22,450 nt of DNA. It comes from a virus. Position 1 is the first letter of the stretch. The number at the start of each line of letters is the position of its first letter. Shown here one piece after another: positions 6,821 through 14,634 of this stretch. The notes under the pieces were generated by a model. It worked only from the letters and a program-made list of their open reading frames with translations, was not told where the DNA came from and did no database searches. The stretch spans positions 1 through 22,450 of the IMG/VR virus record IMGVR_UViG_3300040758_000014, one strand, 5' to 3'. Position numbers and translations under genes: made by a program.

Positions 6821-8881
6821 TCAAGCGTTCTGAATTACAAGATTCCCTGCTGCGTTAACTTTAATCTTGCCGTTAGTCTGAAACTCTTTAAGATCTGCCA
6901 TCATTTGACGTTTACGTTGATTTTCACTCTGTATTGCTCCTTTGATGTCAGAGACTGTTTGGCTACTAGCATTCCCTTGAATTGTGATATGAGTATCGCC
7001 AAGATGAATATTCGTATTGCTAGTAGAAGTGTTTCCGCCCATAGCACTTGCTAAAGCAGGATTAGGCATCGCTGGATTGTAAACGATTTCACCAGGCATA
7101 AGCATAGTAGGAACTGAATCTATTCCAGCAGTTCCGCCTCGAACTATGCCACCGTACGCCATCTTAGCAGACTCAATCTTAGAGATCTCAGCAGCTGTGT
7201 TAGCTACTATCAAGCCAATTTCAACGCCTTCGGCAATAGGACCAGCAACAGGACCAAAAGCACCGATATATGAGCCTGTATTCTCGATAACACCGAGTAC
7301 TCCTTTGCCGCCTTGTACGATAGCCTCGCCTTCGGCTAGTCTCTTCTTTAGAATAGAGTTTGCTTTGAAAGCATCAGCGATATTCGAAAGCATACCGATA
7401 GTCGAAGACGCATAATCAAGTCCAAACTGAATCTTCATATCTCGCTCGTGTTTAGCGAACTCGATACGTACTTCAGCTTGTTGCTTCTCGAGAAGAGAAA
7501 CATTAGCGCCTAGCTTCTTAGCATCGTTAAGTTCTTTCTTTTGATCGTCTTCGAGTATCTTTAAGCGACCAGCGGTCGTCTTCTCGAGTTCAGTACGAGA
7601 GACTTTGTTGTAGAACTCTTCGAGCTTTATGAGTCTATCATCGCCTTTCTGTTTCTCTTTAGCGAGTCTATCGTTTTCTTCTTCGGTTAGCTTTTGTACT
7701 TTGCCTGAATAAGCTTCAGTCAAGGCTGTCGTATCTTTGTGATACTTCTCGAGAAGATTTAGCTCTTGTTCGTAAGTGTCTGTCAAATCAGCAATCTCAG
7801 CTTCTTCTTTCGAGAGATTGATATCACGAGCTTCTTTAGTTGCTTTAACGAGAATCTCGTTAACATCTGTTAACTCTTTCTTACGTTGAGCATCTACTTC
7901 TCTTTCTGCTTCTTTACGAGCTTTCTCTTCTTCTTCAGTTGCTTGTTTAACTCTCTTGAGATGATCGCCTAGCTTTTTACGTTCAGCAGCGCCTTCATCA
8001 TCCCAGATCTTACTGACTTGCTCGAAGTTTTTGTTCATGTCTTTCACGATGGCACCCATCGCATCGTGAGTTGCGTCTTCAGCACTCTTCAAAGACTTTT
8101 GCCATGGCCCTGGGATTTTATCGAGAACTGAGAGAGTCTTATTGAACAACAGCTCGATTCCGAGAATGATAGTCTCGAAGCCAGCAATCGCAAGATGTCC
8201 CGTACTAAGAATGATTTTTGTAGCTTTTACAACGCCATCGGTAAGATCAGGCAGATTTGTTAGCAGATTATCTAATTCTGGAACGAGTTGCTCTCCAACA
8301 GCCTCAGCAAGCTGATTGAAGACTTTGTCCATCTTTTCGATAGGGCTCATCGCAGCAAACATAGCTGCATTCTGATCGCCTAGAGCAGCATTTGTTTGAC
8401 TGATGATTGAGTTGAGTCTTTCTTGGCTTCCGGCAGTTCCATGAACGAAGATTCCATAACGTTGTAGAACGGGAGAGCCTTTTTCGAAAGAAGAGCCCAA
8501 CATCTTAGCAGCAGTTTCAGTAGATCCCGTAACAGCAGCAAGATTCAACATCACAGGTGTAAGAGCTTTGATGTTGTCTTTACTCTTTGTGTACATGCCT
8601 AAGAGACGTTCGCCTTGAACAATCTCATCGGCTCTAAACTTCGAAGTCTTCGCAGAAGCTTGTCCAAGCTTTACGAGATCATCAGCTTGAGTCCCTAATT
8701 CTTCTGATAAGCCAGCGCTAGCCTCTTGAAGCTTCGCAAACTCTTCAACGCCTGTTTTAGCGAACTCAACAAGCTTGACAACAGCGAAAGCTTCAGCAGC
8801 GTACTTCGCGATCTCTGAGAGTCCGCTTTTAACGGCTTCTTTGCCTATAAGCGTTATCTTTACTGGAACTTCAGCTGTCAT
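6821..8881 (-). CDS. Tail length tape measure protein
   Basis: This 686-residue protein starts at ATG 8881, overlapping the stop of the frameshift extension as ATGA. Residues 290-485 are almost uninterrupted charged helix (long Glu/Lys runs) typical of the extended tape-measure rod. A hydrophobic stretch lies at about 222-246 and another Gly/Ala/Ile-rich one at about 535-562, the kind of segment thought to insert in the host membrane during ejection. Residues 577-599 read GGIVRGGTAGIDSVPTMLMPGE, a C-terminal signature common in siphophage tape measures. Using the usual 0.15 nm per residue, the tail would be roughly 100 nm long. Placement directly after the G/GT chaperones is the classic arrangement. 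Confidence 0.93.
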   Translation of the reverse strand: MTAEVPVKITLIGKEAVKSGLSEIAKYAAEAFAVVKLVEFAKTGVEEFAKLQEASAGLSEELGTQADDLVKLGQASAKTSKFRADEIVQGERLLGMYTKSKDNIKALTPVMLNLAAVTGSTETAAKMLGSSFEKGSPVLQRYGIFVHGTAGSQERLNSIISQTNAALGDQNAAMFAAMSPIEKMDKVFNQLAEAVGEQLVPELDNLLTNLPDLTDGVVKATKIILSTGHLAIAGFETIILGIELLFNKTLSVLDKIPGPWQKSLKSAEDATHDAMGAIVKDMNKNFEQVSKIWDDEGAAERKKLGDHLKRVKQATEEEEKARKEAEREVDAQRKKELTDVNEILVKATKEARDINLSKEEAEIADLTDTYEQELNLLEKYHKDTTALTEAYSGKVQKLTEEENDRLAKEKQKGDDRLIKLEEFYNKVSRTELEKTTAGRLKILEDDQKKELNDAKKLGANVSLLEKQQAEVRIEFAKHERDMKIQFGLDYASSTIGMLSNIADAFKANSILKKRLAEGEAIVQGGKGVLGVIENTGSYIGAFGPVAGPIAEGVEIGLIVANTAAEISKIESAKMAYGGIVRGGTAGIDSVPTMLMPGEIVYNPAMPNPALASAMGGNTSTSNTNIHLGDTHITIQGNASSQTVSDIKGAIQSENQRKRQMMADLKEFQTNGKIKVNAAGNLVIQNA

Positions 8882-9276
8882 CCTTCGCCTCTCACGATGT
8901 CTACGTATTTCTTTACGTAGTGTTCAAATGCTCTAACGCCATATAGAAACTTTGCTGATTGCTTCTCGTAGTCTGGAGGCGTTGCCATATGATTCTTGTA
9001 AGCATCTAACTTCTCTAATAGTTCTGAAACAGACGCTGGAACAAATCTCATAGGACAATTGAACCAGGCTTCATTTTCTCCAAACCAATCCGCTGGATCT
9101 TGTGTTGGCTTCTCACAGCCTCTAGCATCTCTAAGATAAGGCGCTTGCTGGCATCTATCGCATGTAGGAATAGGTAGACCAGCACGCAGTCCAGCGACTA
9201 TTTTAAACCCAAATCTTCGATCGCTGTAAGACCACTGATCTTCTTTACGTAGTTCAACATAGATCTCGAAAGCCAT
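8878..9276 (-). CDS. Tail assembly chaperone T domain, read by -1 frameshift from G
   Basis: This open frame overlaps the end of the G-like gene by 79 bases and lies in its -1 frame. Its own ATG at 9276 has no Shine-Dalgarno sequence (upstream bases are pyrimidine-rich), so I infer that it is expressed as the tail of a G-T fusion through the slippery site at 9201-9210. The shifted frame would start at about 9201 and add 107 residues, giving a 253-residue product, as in lambda gpG/gpGT. Four cysteines in the added part (fusion residues 160, 163, 175, 195; CxxC then two single Cys) could bind zinc. The fusion would recruit the tail tube protein to the tape measure during assembly. Confidence 0.8.
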   Translation of the reverse strand: MAFEIYVELRKEDQWSYSDRRFGFKIVAGLRAGLPIPTCDRCQQAPYLRDARGCEKPTQDPADWFGENEAWFNCPMRFVPASVSELLEKLDAYKNHMATPPDYEKQSAKFLYGVRAFEHYVKKYVDIVRGEG

Positions 9277-9638
9277 AGAGGAAGTCGCTTAACGATATCT
9301 CTATAAGTGCTCTCTTCATACAGAATCTCGGCACCCGTGCCTGCATCAAAGAAATTCCGCCAGCCTTTAACACAGTTACAAATCAGATCTACGTTAGCAT
9401 CTGCTTTCTGTATAATCGCTTCATCGGTGACAGCAACATGCGAAGCAGCAAAGCCGTTAATACGAAGCTGTGACATCTCTGCTTGCGTGAGTGATCGAAG
9501 TATAAAGGTGGGACGATATGCTTCAGGAATTTCTTGTGGAGACCACTCGATTGTGACTTCTGTACTGAAAGGCAGATAGCCTAGCAACTCTTTTCTCGTT
9601 GCTTCATCTAAAACTCGAGGCGTTTTTTCTTCTGACAT
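9198..9638 (-). CDS. Tail assembly chaperone (G-like)
   Basis: This 146-residue protein starts at ATG 9638 with GGGAG about 7 bases upstream. It lies between the tube gene and the tape measure, where tail assembly chaperones sit. It is acidic at the N-terminus (MSEEK...), with a strand-rich first half and a helical second half. Its last codons run into an exact slippery sequence and then TAG, and a long frame in the -1 register continues downstream. By homology of arrangement, the short form should coat the tape measure and be released before virion completion. I recognise it from context and the frameshift, with no domain motif of its own. Confidence 0.8.
   Translation of the reverse strand: MSEEKTPRVLDEATRKELLGYLPFSTEVTIEWSPQEIPEAYRPTFILRSLTQAEMSQLRINGFAASHVAVTDEAIIQKADANVDLICNCVKGWRNFFDAGTGAEILYEESTYRDIVKRLPLWLSRSMLNYVKKISGLTAIEDLGLK
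9201..9210 (-). promoter_or_regulatory. Programmed -1 frameshift site GGGTTTAAAA before TAG
   Basis: In the zero frame of the G-like gene the last codons are ttG GGT TTA AAA TAG. This contains two overlapping canonical X-XXY-YYZ heptamers: GGGTTTA (9204-9210) and TTTAAAA (9201-9207), with the stop codon adjacent to the second. A -1 slip at either leads into the open T frame. A TGCTGG/CCAGCA pairing starts about 20 bases downstream and could form a weak stimulatory stem with a long loop; this part is speculative. Confidence 0.85.
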
Positions 9639-9701
9639 ACTTGTTCTCCCTTGATGTAAACAATTGAGACTTCGTTAATACCTTTATATTCAGCTCAGTC
9701 T
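9639..9701 (-). other. Leader between terminator and tail chaperone gene
   Basis: These 63 bases have no convincing gene. They carry GGGAG close to the chaperone start. A very weak sigma70-like pair can be drawn (TTTAGA, 18 bases, TATTAA; each box 4 of 6 to consensus) straight after the terminator hairpin, so a promoter for the downstream tail genes is possible but not shown. Confidence 0.3.
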
Positions 9702-9746
9702 AAAACTTGAGGCTCATTGGCAGGCAATGACGTCAATGAGCCTCAA
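9702..9746 (-). terminator. Intrinsic terminator after the tube gene
   Basis: A perfect 13-bp inverted repeat (arms 9707-9719 and 9734-9746, TTGAGGCTCATTG type) encloses a 14-base loop and is followed on the minus strand by GTTTTA. It lies 26 bases after the stop of the probable tail tube gene. The U-run is short (four), so some read-through into the chaperone and tape-measure genes is likely. This would give high expression of tube protein and lower expression of the downstream genes. On the plus strand the hairpin is not followed by T residues. Confidence 0.8.
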
Positions 9747-9771
9747 ATGGAAGTACTAGAAATTAATCTGA

Positions 9772-11127
9772 CTATGATCGTGCGCCAATCACAATCTCGC
9801 ACATCGCGCTATCAGGCATTGTCGCTTCAGTAGCTCCTCCGCCCAAGTTGTTACGTAGAGCTCGATATGTACGATTTGTGTTCATATAGCCTTCTCTGCT
9901 AGCCTGAGCGGGAGAAAGCATCTGAGCATTCGGAACCTCGATGAACATATGCGTACTCGTGATTTTGATAATGCCTGTTTTCATTTGCGTTGCCACGTAA
10001 TCGATATCATCGAGCGACTTTCTGACGTGATACGGATTGATCGTCAGTTTGATATCTCTATCGCTCGTTACGTAGAACGCATAGCCTGTTGACGTGTTTT
10101 GATCTGTAAACGGATTAACGACTCCGCCAAAGTCAAGACTGAACTGACTAATCTCAACGTTTTTCGTAGTCATCACGCCGTTAACGTACGCAGGAACACT
10201 CACGGTGTTGTTCGTCATCACTTCAGGCGTTGTCGTCTCAGGACTTGTTAGCGATCTCGCTGCTGTGAGCGGAATTTCCATCGTTCCAATATACGCAGCG
10301 TTAAACTTTCCAGTTAACATCCAAGGATCGCTGACTTTTCCAACTGAAATACTCGAAGCGTTGCCGCCATGAGCTCCAACATAACGATACACTGTGTTTG
10401 AAGGCGCCGCGCCATTTTCAGGTCCAAGAACCCAGATAGTAGCTGTAATCTCGTTGGCAAAAATCGACGGTATAAAGCCGATACCGGTAGTCGAATACTT
10501 CTTAACGAGAAAGCCCATCGTTCGCATAAGCTTGGCGTAAGTAGGAACTGTAGTAACGGCTCCCGCCCAAGCAAGCTTTTCTGTGAAGTTAACTTCAGAG
10601 CTTCTCGCGCCAGCGATAGAAAGATCACGGCCTTCATCGCCAGTTGCGAAACGTGATGCTTCATCGTCAAAGTCGATCTTCGGAGCATCTGATAGAGTCT
10701 TGAAGCGACAATTGAAGTCAGAGCTTTGAATCGCCATTTCTACGCCCGGACACAGAATCGTCGGATTGTTGGCAACGCTATACGTATTCTCTAAGCCACC
10801 GCCCCATCCACTGGTGCTATACCCGCTCACGAGAAGCGTTGCCGAATACAAATAGCCGATTCCGTCTGCATTTGGAGTTGCTGAAGCACCTGAAATGCTG
10901 TTAATGCAAACTCTCTCAGCATTAGGCAAGCCATTGGCTCCCACAGCAAACGACTGATCGATCAGAACATACGGTCTGTTATCTCCAGCAACGAGTGGTG
11001 TGTTGCTCATCGTATACCCAGAGACTTGAACTGATCCTGCCCCAGCATTCGCTGTAACGAAGATCTTTAACTCCTCGACAGCGAGTATACCGGTCTTATA
11101 GACTTGGTTGAGAGCGTTGGTACTCAT
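9772..11127 (-). CDS. Probable major tail (tube) protein
   Basis: This 451-residue protein starts at ATG 11127 with GGGAG 6 bases upstream and overlaps the stop of the preceding small gene as ATGA. It has no membrane segment or enzyme motif and is rich in Ser, Thr, Gly, Ala and Val. Features fitting a tail tube are the position between the tail terminator-like gene and the chaperones, the strong terminator behind it, and internal segments such as 'EVNFTEKLAWAG' and 'LTGKFNAAYIGTMEIPL' which resemble the beta-strand and loop pattern of tube proteins. It is longer than the common 150-300 residues, so it may carry an extra decoration domain. A sheath protein is less likely because no separate tube gene follows. 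Confidence 0.65.
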   Translation of the reverse strand: MSTNALNQVYKTGILAVEELKIFVTANAGAGSVQVSGYTMSNTPLVAGDNRPYVLIDQSFAVGANGLPNAERVCINSISGASATPNADGIGYLYSATLLVSGYSTSGWGGGLENTYSVANNPTILCPGVEMAIQSSDFNCRFKTLSDAPKIDFDDEASRFATGDEGRDLSIAGARSSEVNFTEKLAWAGAVTTVPTYAKLMRTMGFLVKKYSTTGIGFIPSIFANEITATIWVLGPENGAAPSNTVYRYVGAHGGNASSISVGKVSDPWMLTGKFNAAYIGTMEIPLTAARSLTSPETTTPEVMTNNTVSVPAYVNGVMTTKNVEISQFSLDFGGVVNPFTDQNTSTGYAFYVTSDRDIKLTINPYHVRKSLDDIDYVATQMKTGIIKITSTHMFIEVPNAQMLSPAQASREGYMNTNRTYRALRNNLGGGATEATMPDSAMCEIVIGARS

Positions 11128-11282
11128 TTCTGGCTCCCTTTCTTTGGTGATTTAAGTGTATAGTTTTCCTCGAACTGTCGAAGATGTTTCTTCTTTTCTT
11201 CTTCACTTTGCGGGTATTCTTCACCCGCTCGATAGATACAGCCGTTTACTACTCTGACTTCTCTAGGCGGAACTTTTAGCAT
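11124..11282 (-). CDS. Small 52-residue protein, unknown
   Basis: The frame starts at ATG 11282 with AAGGAG 6 bases upstream (the site overlaps the stop of the preceding gene) and ends in TGA at 11124-11126, overlapping the ATG of the tube gene as ATGA. The peptide is highly charged: a short strand-like start (MLKVPPREVRVVNG), then an acidic/basic helix (EEYPQSEEEKKKHLRQFEEN) and a basic tail. The good binding site and the tight coupling on both sides argue that it is real. It could be a minor head-tail joining or assembly factor. I do not recognise a family. Confidence 0.75.
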   Translation of the reverse strand: MLKVPPREVRVVNGCIYRAGEEYPQSEEEKKKHLRQFEENYTLKSPKKGSQK

Positions 11283-11291
11283 ACAAGCTCC

Positions 11292-11816
11292 TTATGAAGA
11301 CGCATATTGCGTCGGATTTTTACGATCTTGAGCATAAATCACGAGCCACGTTGTTCTCAAACGAGCTGGTGATAGAATATCGTTAACTCTATCGTACTCA
11401 ATTTGTGAGCTACGATAGAGAATGTTATCACATGCACCTTCGCCAGCAGGCGTTAAACGTAGTTGCGGATTTCTACCGAAATACATCTTCATATCGTCTA
11501 AGGCGCTACGTAATACTGTTCTGATCTTAAAGTTAGCGTTATCATCGAATTCTGGTAGCTCACCCGTTACGAGAATCGTATAGTAAACTTCGTTAGTGTA
11601 ATCGCCAGAGCCAAGTCCCGCAAGTGTATCTACGTTTGTTTCTCTATCAGCAACACTCTCGTGCGGATTGATAATTGCTCTAGGAAAATCGCCTATAGCT
11701 TCGTCTTCTTCGTTTACGATAGACCAGTCAAAGTTGTACCCAGAAGACGTATTCATTTGACTAAAAGCGAGAACAAGTCGTTCTTCGATTACATCTAATA
11801 TCGTTATTCCCGCCAT
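11292..11816 (-). CDS. Tail terminator / minor tail protein
   Basis: This 174-residue protein starts at ATG 11816 and overlaps the stop of the preceding gene by one base (TAATG). It lies after the HK97-gp10-like gene and before the tube gene, the standard place of the tail terminator (lambda gpU / SPP1 gp17 type). The sequence begins with a helix (ILDVIEERLVLAFSQM) and continues with strands including 'YTILVTGEL' and 'RLRTTWLVIYAQD', as in this compact alpha/beta fold. The function would be to cap the tail tube and join it to the head. The call rests on position and length. Confidence 0.6.
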   Translation of the reverse strand: MAGITILDVIEERLVLAFSQMNTSSGYNFDWSIVNEEDEAIGDFPRAIINPHESVADRETNVDTLAGLGSGDYTNEVYYTILVTGELPEFDDNANFKIRTVLRSALDDMKMYFGRNPQLRLTPAGEGACDNILYRSSQIEYDRVNDILSPARLRTTWLVIYAQDRKNPTQYASS

Positions 11817-12193
11817 TATGCGCCAGCCTCTCGAAGTCCTTCTTTAATTGCATGTTCCATTCTGTCTCGAATCTCAGGCTCTCTCTTCTTGAGAGCTTCA
11901 TCGAGAAACTGATCAGGCTTCCAAGAACCATGTCCCTCGTGAACGTAGACCCCATAATCGGCAATACTATCTTCCAGATAAATCTCGCCTGTTAGTCCGT
12001 TATCGAGAATTTCCGTTTGTACAGACTTTTCAAGCATACCTGTATGAGTCTCGAACCTGTGTGTCTTTCTTGCTTCTCTTTGTACTTCAGTGACTTGATT
12101 CTTCATCTCTTTCGCTACAGATCGAACGATAGCATCTGGGATCTTCGAGAAGATCTTTTGAAGATCTGTCATATCGATTTGTACAGCAATCAT
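11816..12193 (-). CDS. HK97 gp10-like head-tail completion protein
   Basis: This 125-residue protein starts at ATG 12193, one base after the stop of the connector gene, with no strong ribosome binding site, so translation is probably coupled. It has a basic amphipathic helix at about 15-45 (VRSVAKEMKNQVTEVQREAR) and then a 'H-T-G-M-L-E-K-S' segment, strands, and 'YGVYVHEGHGSWKPDQFLDEAL' near residues 80-101. The 'R/H-TG-x-L-x-x-S' and 'Y-x-x-x-V-x-x-G ... P-x-x-F' pattern is characteristic of the HK97 gp10 / minor tail component family, which sits at the neck or tail end. Length is typical for the family. Confidence 0.8.
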   Translation of the reverse strand: MIAVQIDMTDLQKIFSKIPDAIVRSVAKEMKNQVTEVQREARKTHRFETHTGMLEKSVQTEILDNGLTGEIYLEDSIADYGVYVHEGHGSWKPDQFLDEALKKREPEIRDRMEHAIKEGLREAGA

Positions 12194-12194
12194 G

Positions 12195-12629
12195 TTAACA
12201 CATCACTCTGAAAGAGTTTCCACCGGCTCTCGTATAGTTCTGTTGCATCGTACCCGACACGATGATTTCATAACTTAGTTGCGAGGCTATGCTCTTAAGA
12301 TCATCACGGAAGATCTTATATTTGTAGTTCCAGATATCGTTAATGATGGGATCATTCCCTAGACCAACGAGATTCTGAGCAACAAGCATTTGTAGACAAG
12401 TGATGAGATATTGTAGAACTAAATCGTGAGGAGGATTGTCTGTTCTATTCAGAACGGCGAGCGTTGTGTCGTTGATTCCAAACTGATTGCATAAGCTAAT
12501 GAATCTCTTAGCAGTCAGATCGTAGAAGTTATTGCCAGGGTCTGGGTGAGAAATCAAGTAGTCATCTTTTTGCTTCTTGACTTTTTCATCCTGTAGATCA
12601 GCAAACGTGATCATCCATGGATAGGACAT
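12195..12629 (-). CDS. Head-tail connector / head completion protein
   Basis: The start chosen is ATG 12629 (144 residues), with GAGGAG 7 bases upstream. A TTG-started frame extends to 12722, but it would overlap the coat gene and the hairpin, and it adds an unlikely N-terminus. The protein is mostly helical with 'YDLTAKRFISLCNQFG' and 'LVLQYLITCLQMLVAQNLVG' helices, like the small adaptor proteins that bind under the portal. It follows the coat gene directly and precedes the gp10-like gene, the common place of the gp6/gp15-type adaptor. The family itself is not recognised with certainty. Confidence 0.6.
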   Translation of the reverse strand: MSYPWMITFADLQDEKVKKQKDDYLISHPDPGNNFYDLTAKRFISLCNQFGINDTTLAVLNRTDNPPHDLVLQYLITCLQMLVAQNLVGLGNDPIINDIWNYKYKIFRDDLKSIASQLSYEIIVSGTMQQNYTRAGGNSFRVMC

Positions 12630-12653
12630 GGGTACGCTCCTCGCGATGAGTAA

Positions 12654-12696
12654 GGCGGAGAAAGCTAGAAGGGAGAACCAAAAAGCTCTCCCCGCC
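12654..12696 (-). other. Strong RNA hairpin after the coat gene
   Basis: In the minus-strand transcript, 13 consecutive pairs can form between 12684-12696 and 12654-12666 (11 Watson-Crick and 2 G-U), with a 17-base loop. The hairpin starts 6 bases after the coat stop codon and ends 24 bases before the connector start. It has no U-run behind it, so it may stabilise or process the coat mRNA, or act as a partial terminator. A second, mutually exclusive pairing GGGAGA/TCTCCC exists inside the same sequence. Confidence 0.6.
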
Positions 12697-12702
12697 TCAA
12701 GT

Positions 12703-13875
12703 TTAGTAAATCGAGAGAACAAGTCCCTCAGGTTTTACTAACTTGTTTCCCCATGCAGCCGCAACAAGGTAGATCGTCTTTCGGAAGCCTTTGTACTCCG
12801 AAACTTCGAAGTTAAGACCCGAAATCTTATCCATGACCGTTGTTCTTGCTACAGCCTGGTCTCCACCTTCCGGTAGATTCGGCAGAGCAGAAATAAGAAC
12901 AATCGCGTCCTCGTTGAACGCCAAGTTGGCAGTGTAACCCGAAATCGTGTTATTGCCAATTGTCGTGATCGCGGTCGTTGTCGGAATCGCAGCAGCAAGA
13001 ATACCCGGCAGATTCAACGACAGAGTCGTCGCTGCAAGACCTGTCGATCCCGCAACATACTGTCGACTATCTGTCGCAAACTTAACAACGTCACCCGAGA
13101 GAATCGTTCCTGAGCCACTCTGGACAGTAACAGCAACAGCGTTAACGGCGGTTGAACCGTTAGTCGTGTAGTTCGCGCCTGTACCATTTGTGTGTTTCGG
13201 AGCGAAGCCGGTCTGGAACATGTCAAAGCCTTCAAGCTGAGCCACGTCACCTTTCAGCTGACCGACTGTGTCACCTCTCTCGAGGTACTTAAAGACGATG
13301 CCCTGATATCTACGAAGATTCTTGGCAGTCTGGTTAGATGCAACGAACTTCATCTTGCCATCAAACCACATACCGTTATCTTCCAGAAGTTGACGCGTTT
13401 CCGCTGTCGCATCGAGATCGTCTTTCGTCGCAAACGGCACTGTTCCCGGTGTTCCAAAAGCGGCGGAAGCACCTACATACAGAGACGTCAAAGACGCTTC
13501 GATCTGATTCACGTGAGCTCTAAACGCCTGTTTGAAAGCGTCTTCGAGAGTCGTTGCGAAGATTCCTGAATTGCCGAGTCCCGTCGCCTCTTCGCCATTC
13601 CAGCCGAACGAGATTCCGTTGACCTGATCCATAAGCATCGTGTCACGACCAACCACGATACCTGAGGGATCAGCGATGATGTTACTTGCCGAGATCGGCG
13701 AAGGCGCCGAGAAAGCAGGAACGATCGGATACGTAATAGGCTCGTTCTGAGCTACTTTACGACCCGGAAAGCTCCACTTGCGAACAGCCTTGATCATACC
13801 GACTTGCTCGCGAGCCACCGTGTTGAGGGCATCGTAAATCGTTACGATTAACCCAGTAAGTGTATTGTCAGCCAT
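12703..13875 (-). CDS. Major capsid protein, P22 coat-like
   Basis: This 390-residue protein starts at ATG 13875 with AAGGAAG about 6 bases upstream. The N-terminus (MADNTLTGLIVTIYDALNTV) and the following 'REQVGMIKAVRK' and 'A-Q-N-E-P-I-T-Y-P' segments match the N-terminal arm of P22-gp5-like coat proteins. Residues about 225-315 look like the inserted I-domain of that family (a 'SGDVVKFATDSRQYV' strand pair and Pro-Gly turn). There is no N-terminal delta domain and no capsid protease gene in the module, consistent with a separate scaffold and no proteolytic maturation. Sampled lines of this gene are richer in G+C than the tail genes (about 47-53% against about 32-33%), as expected for a highly expressed gene. 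Confidence 0.88.
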   Translation of the reverse strand: MADNTLTGLIVTIYDALNTVAREQVGMIKAVRKWSFPGRKVAQNEPITYPIVPAFSAPSPISASNIIADPSGIVVGRDTMLMDQVNGISFGWNGEEATGLGNSGIFATTLEDAFKQAFRAHVNQIEASLTSLYVGASAAFGTPGTVPFATKDDLDATAETRQLLEDNGMWFDGKMKFVASNQTAKNLRRYQGIVFKYLERGDTVGQLKGDVAQLEGFDMFQTGFAPKHTNGTGANYTTNGSTAVNAVAVTVQSGSGTILSGDVVKFATDSRQYVAGSTGLAATTLSLNLPGILAAAIPTTTAITTIGNNTISGYTANLAFNEDAIVLISALPNLPEGGDQAVARTTVMDKISGLNFEVSEYKGFRKTIYLVAAAWGNKLVKPEGLVLSIY

Positions 13876-13887
13876 AGTTGACTTCCT

Positions 13888-14619
13888 TTACTTGTCGAAT
13901 GACGCCTGGCCCTTTTTAACAGATGCAACAAACGCATCTTTGGCTGCCTGACTCGGCAAAGAGTCAAACTCTTCGAGCGTGAGCGTTTTTGGGTTTCCGT
14001 CACTAGACGCGATTCTGGTACTCACGTCTTTGCCACCAGTGACTTGTTTAGTAATTACGAATTTCGGATAAAGCTCCTTGAGTACGTCAATCGCGCTCTT
14101 TTGTCCCTTTTGAACATTCAAGGGATAAAAATCTTCACCATTTACGACTCCAGGCACTCCATCCTTACTCGCGATTTGTTTCTTCATTAAAGCGTAATCG
14201 AGAAGAATGTCTGTAGCATCTCCAAAGTGATCTGGAAGTTTCGTCATGAAAGCCGATCTGGCTCTCTCGAGTATCGCTTCTTCTTCTTTGCGAGTTGCCG
14301 TATCTTTCCAGCTCTTAATCTCGTCTTTAAGACCTTTTACAGTCTTAGACAACTCTTCAACTTCAGACGCAGGTTTCAAGCCGGTCTTTGACTTCTCAAT
14401 ACGCTCTGAAAGTTGCGACTCCAAATCCTCATCTAAGTTCAAGCCTACTTTTTTGGCTTTCTCAGCAATCGTGTTAAACTTCGACTCAAAGTCTTTCAAC
14501 TTAGCCTTACGTCCAAGCGATTCTTGAGTCACCTCATCAAGCACCGAACCTAGTTTCTCAACTTCTGCTAAGATTGTGGGATCTGAAATCTTCGCCTTCA
14601 ACTCTACAGGAATCGGCAT
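13888..14619 (-). CDS. Capsid scaffolding protein
   Basis: This 243-residue protein starts at ATG 14619 with AAAGAGG about 5 bases upstream and lies directly before the coat gene. Residues about 15-120 are highly charged helix with heptad-like hydrophobics (for example SEVEELSKTVKGLKDEIKSW), a coiled coil expected of scaffolds. The C-terminal 30 residues (LTLEEFDSLPSQAAKDAFVASVKKG) match a helix often seen at the C-terminus of phage scaffold proteins of the gp20/minor structural type, which contacts the coat. The protein would guide coat assembly and leave the prohead before or during packaging. Confidence 0.82.
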   Translation of the reverse strand: MPIPVELKAKISDPTILAEVEKLGSVLDEVTQESLGRKAKLKDFESKFNTIAEKAKKVGLNLDEDLESQLSERIEKSKTGLKPASEVEELSKTVKGLKDEIKSWKDTATRKEEEAILERARSAFMTKLPDHFGDATDILLDYALMKKQIASKDGVPGVVNGEDFYPLNVQKGQKSAIDVLKELYPKFVITKQVTGGKDVSTRIASSDGNPKTLTLEEFDSLPSQAAKDAFVASVKKGQASFDK

Positions 14620-14634
14620 ACTTGCCTCTTTCTT

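Noticed and set aside
8878-9276. Independent translation of the T frame from ATG 9276
   Set aside because: The bases upstream are pyrimidine-rich with no Shine-Dalgarno sequence, the ATG lies inside the G-like gene, and the slippery site gives a better explanation.
9772-11127. Tail sheath instead of tube protein
   Set aside because: No separate tube gene follows, and no contractile-tail baseplate genes are seen.
12654-12696. Calling the post-coat hairpin an intrinsic terminator
   Set aside because: No run of U follows the stem, and the next gene starts 24 bases later with a good binding site.
12630-12722. N-terminal extension of the connector gene from TTG 12722
   Set aside because: It runs through the hairpin and the coat gene end; ATG 12629 has GAGGAG 7 bases upstream.
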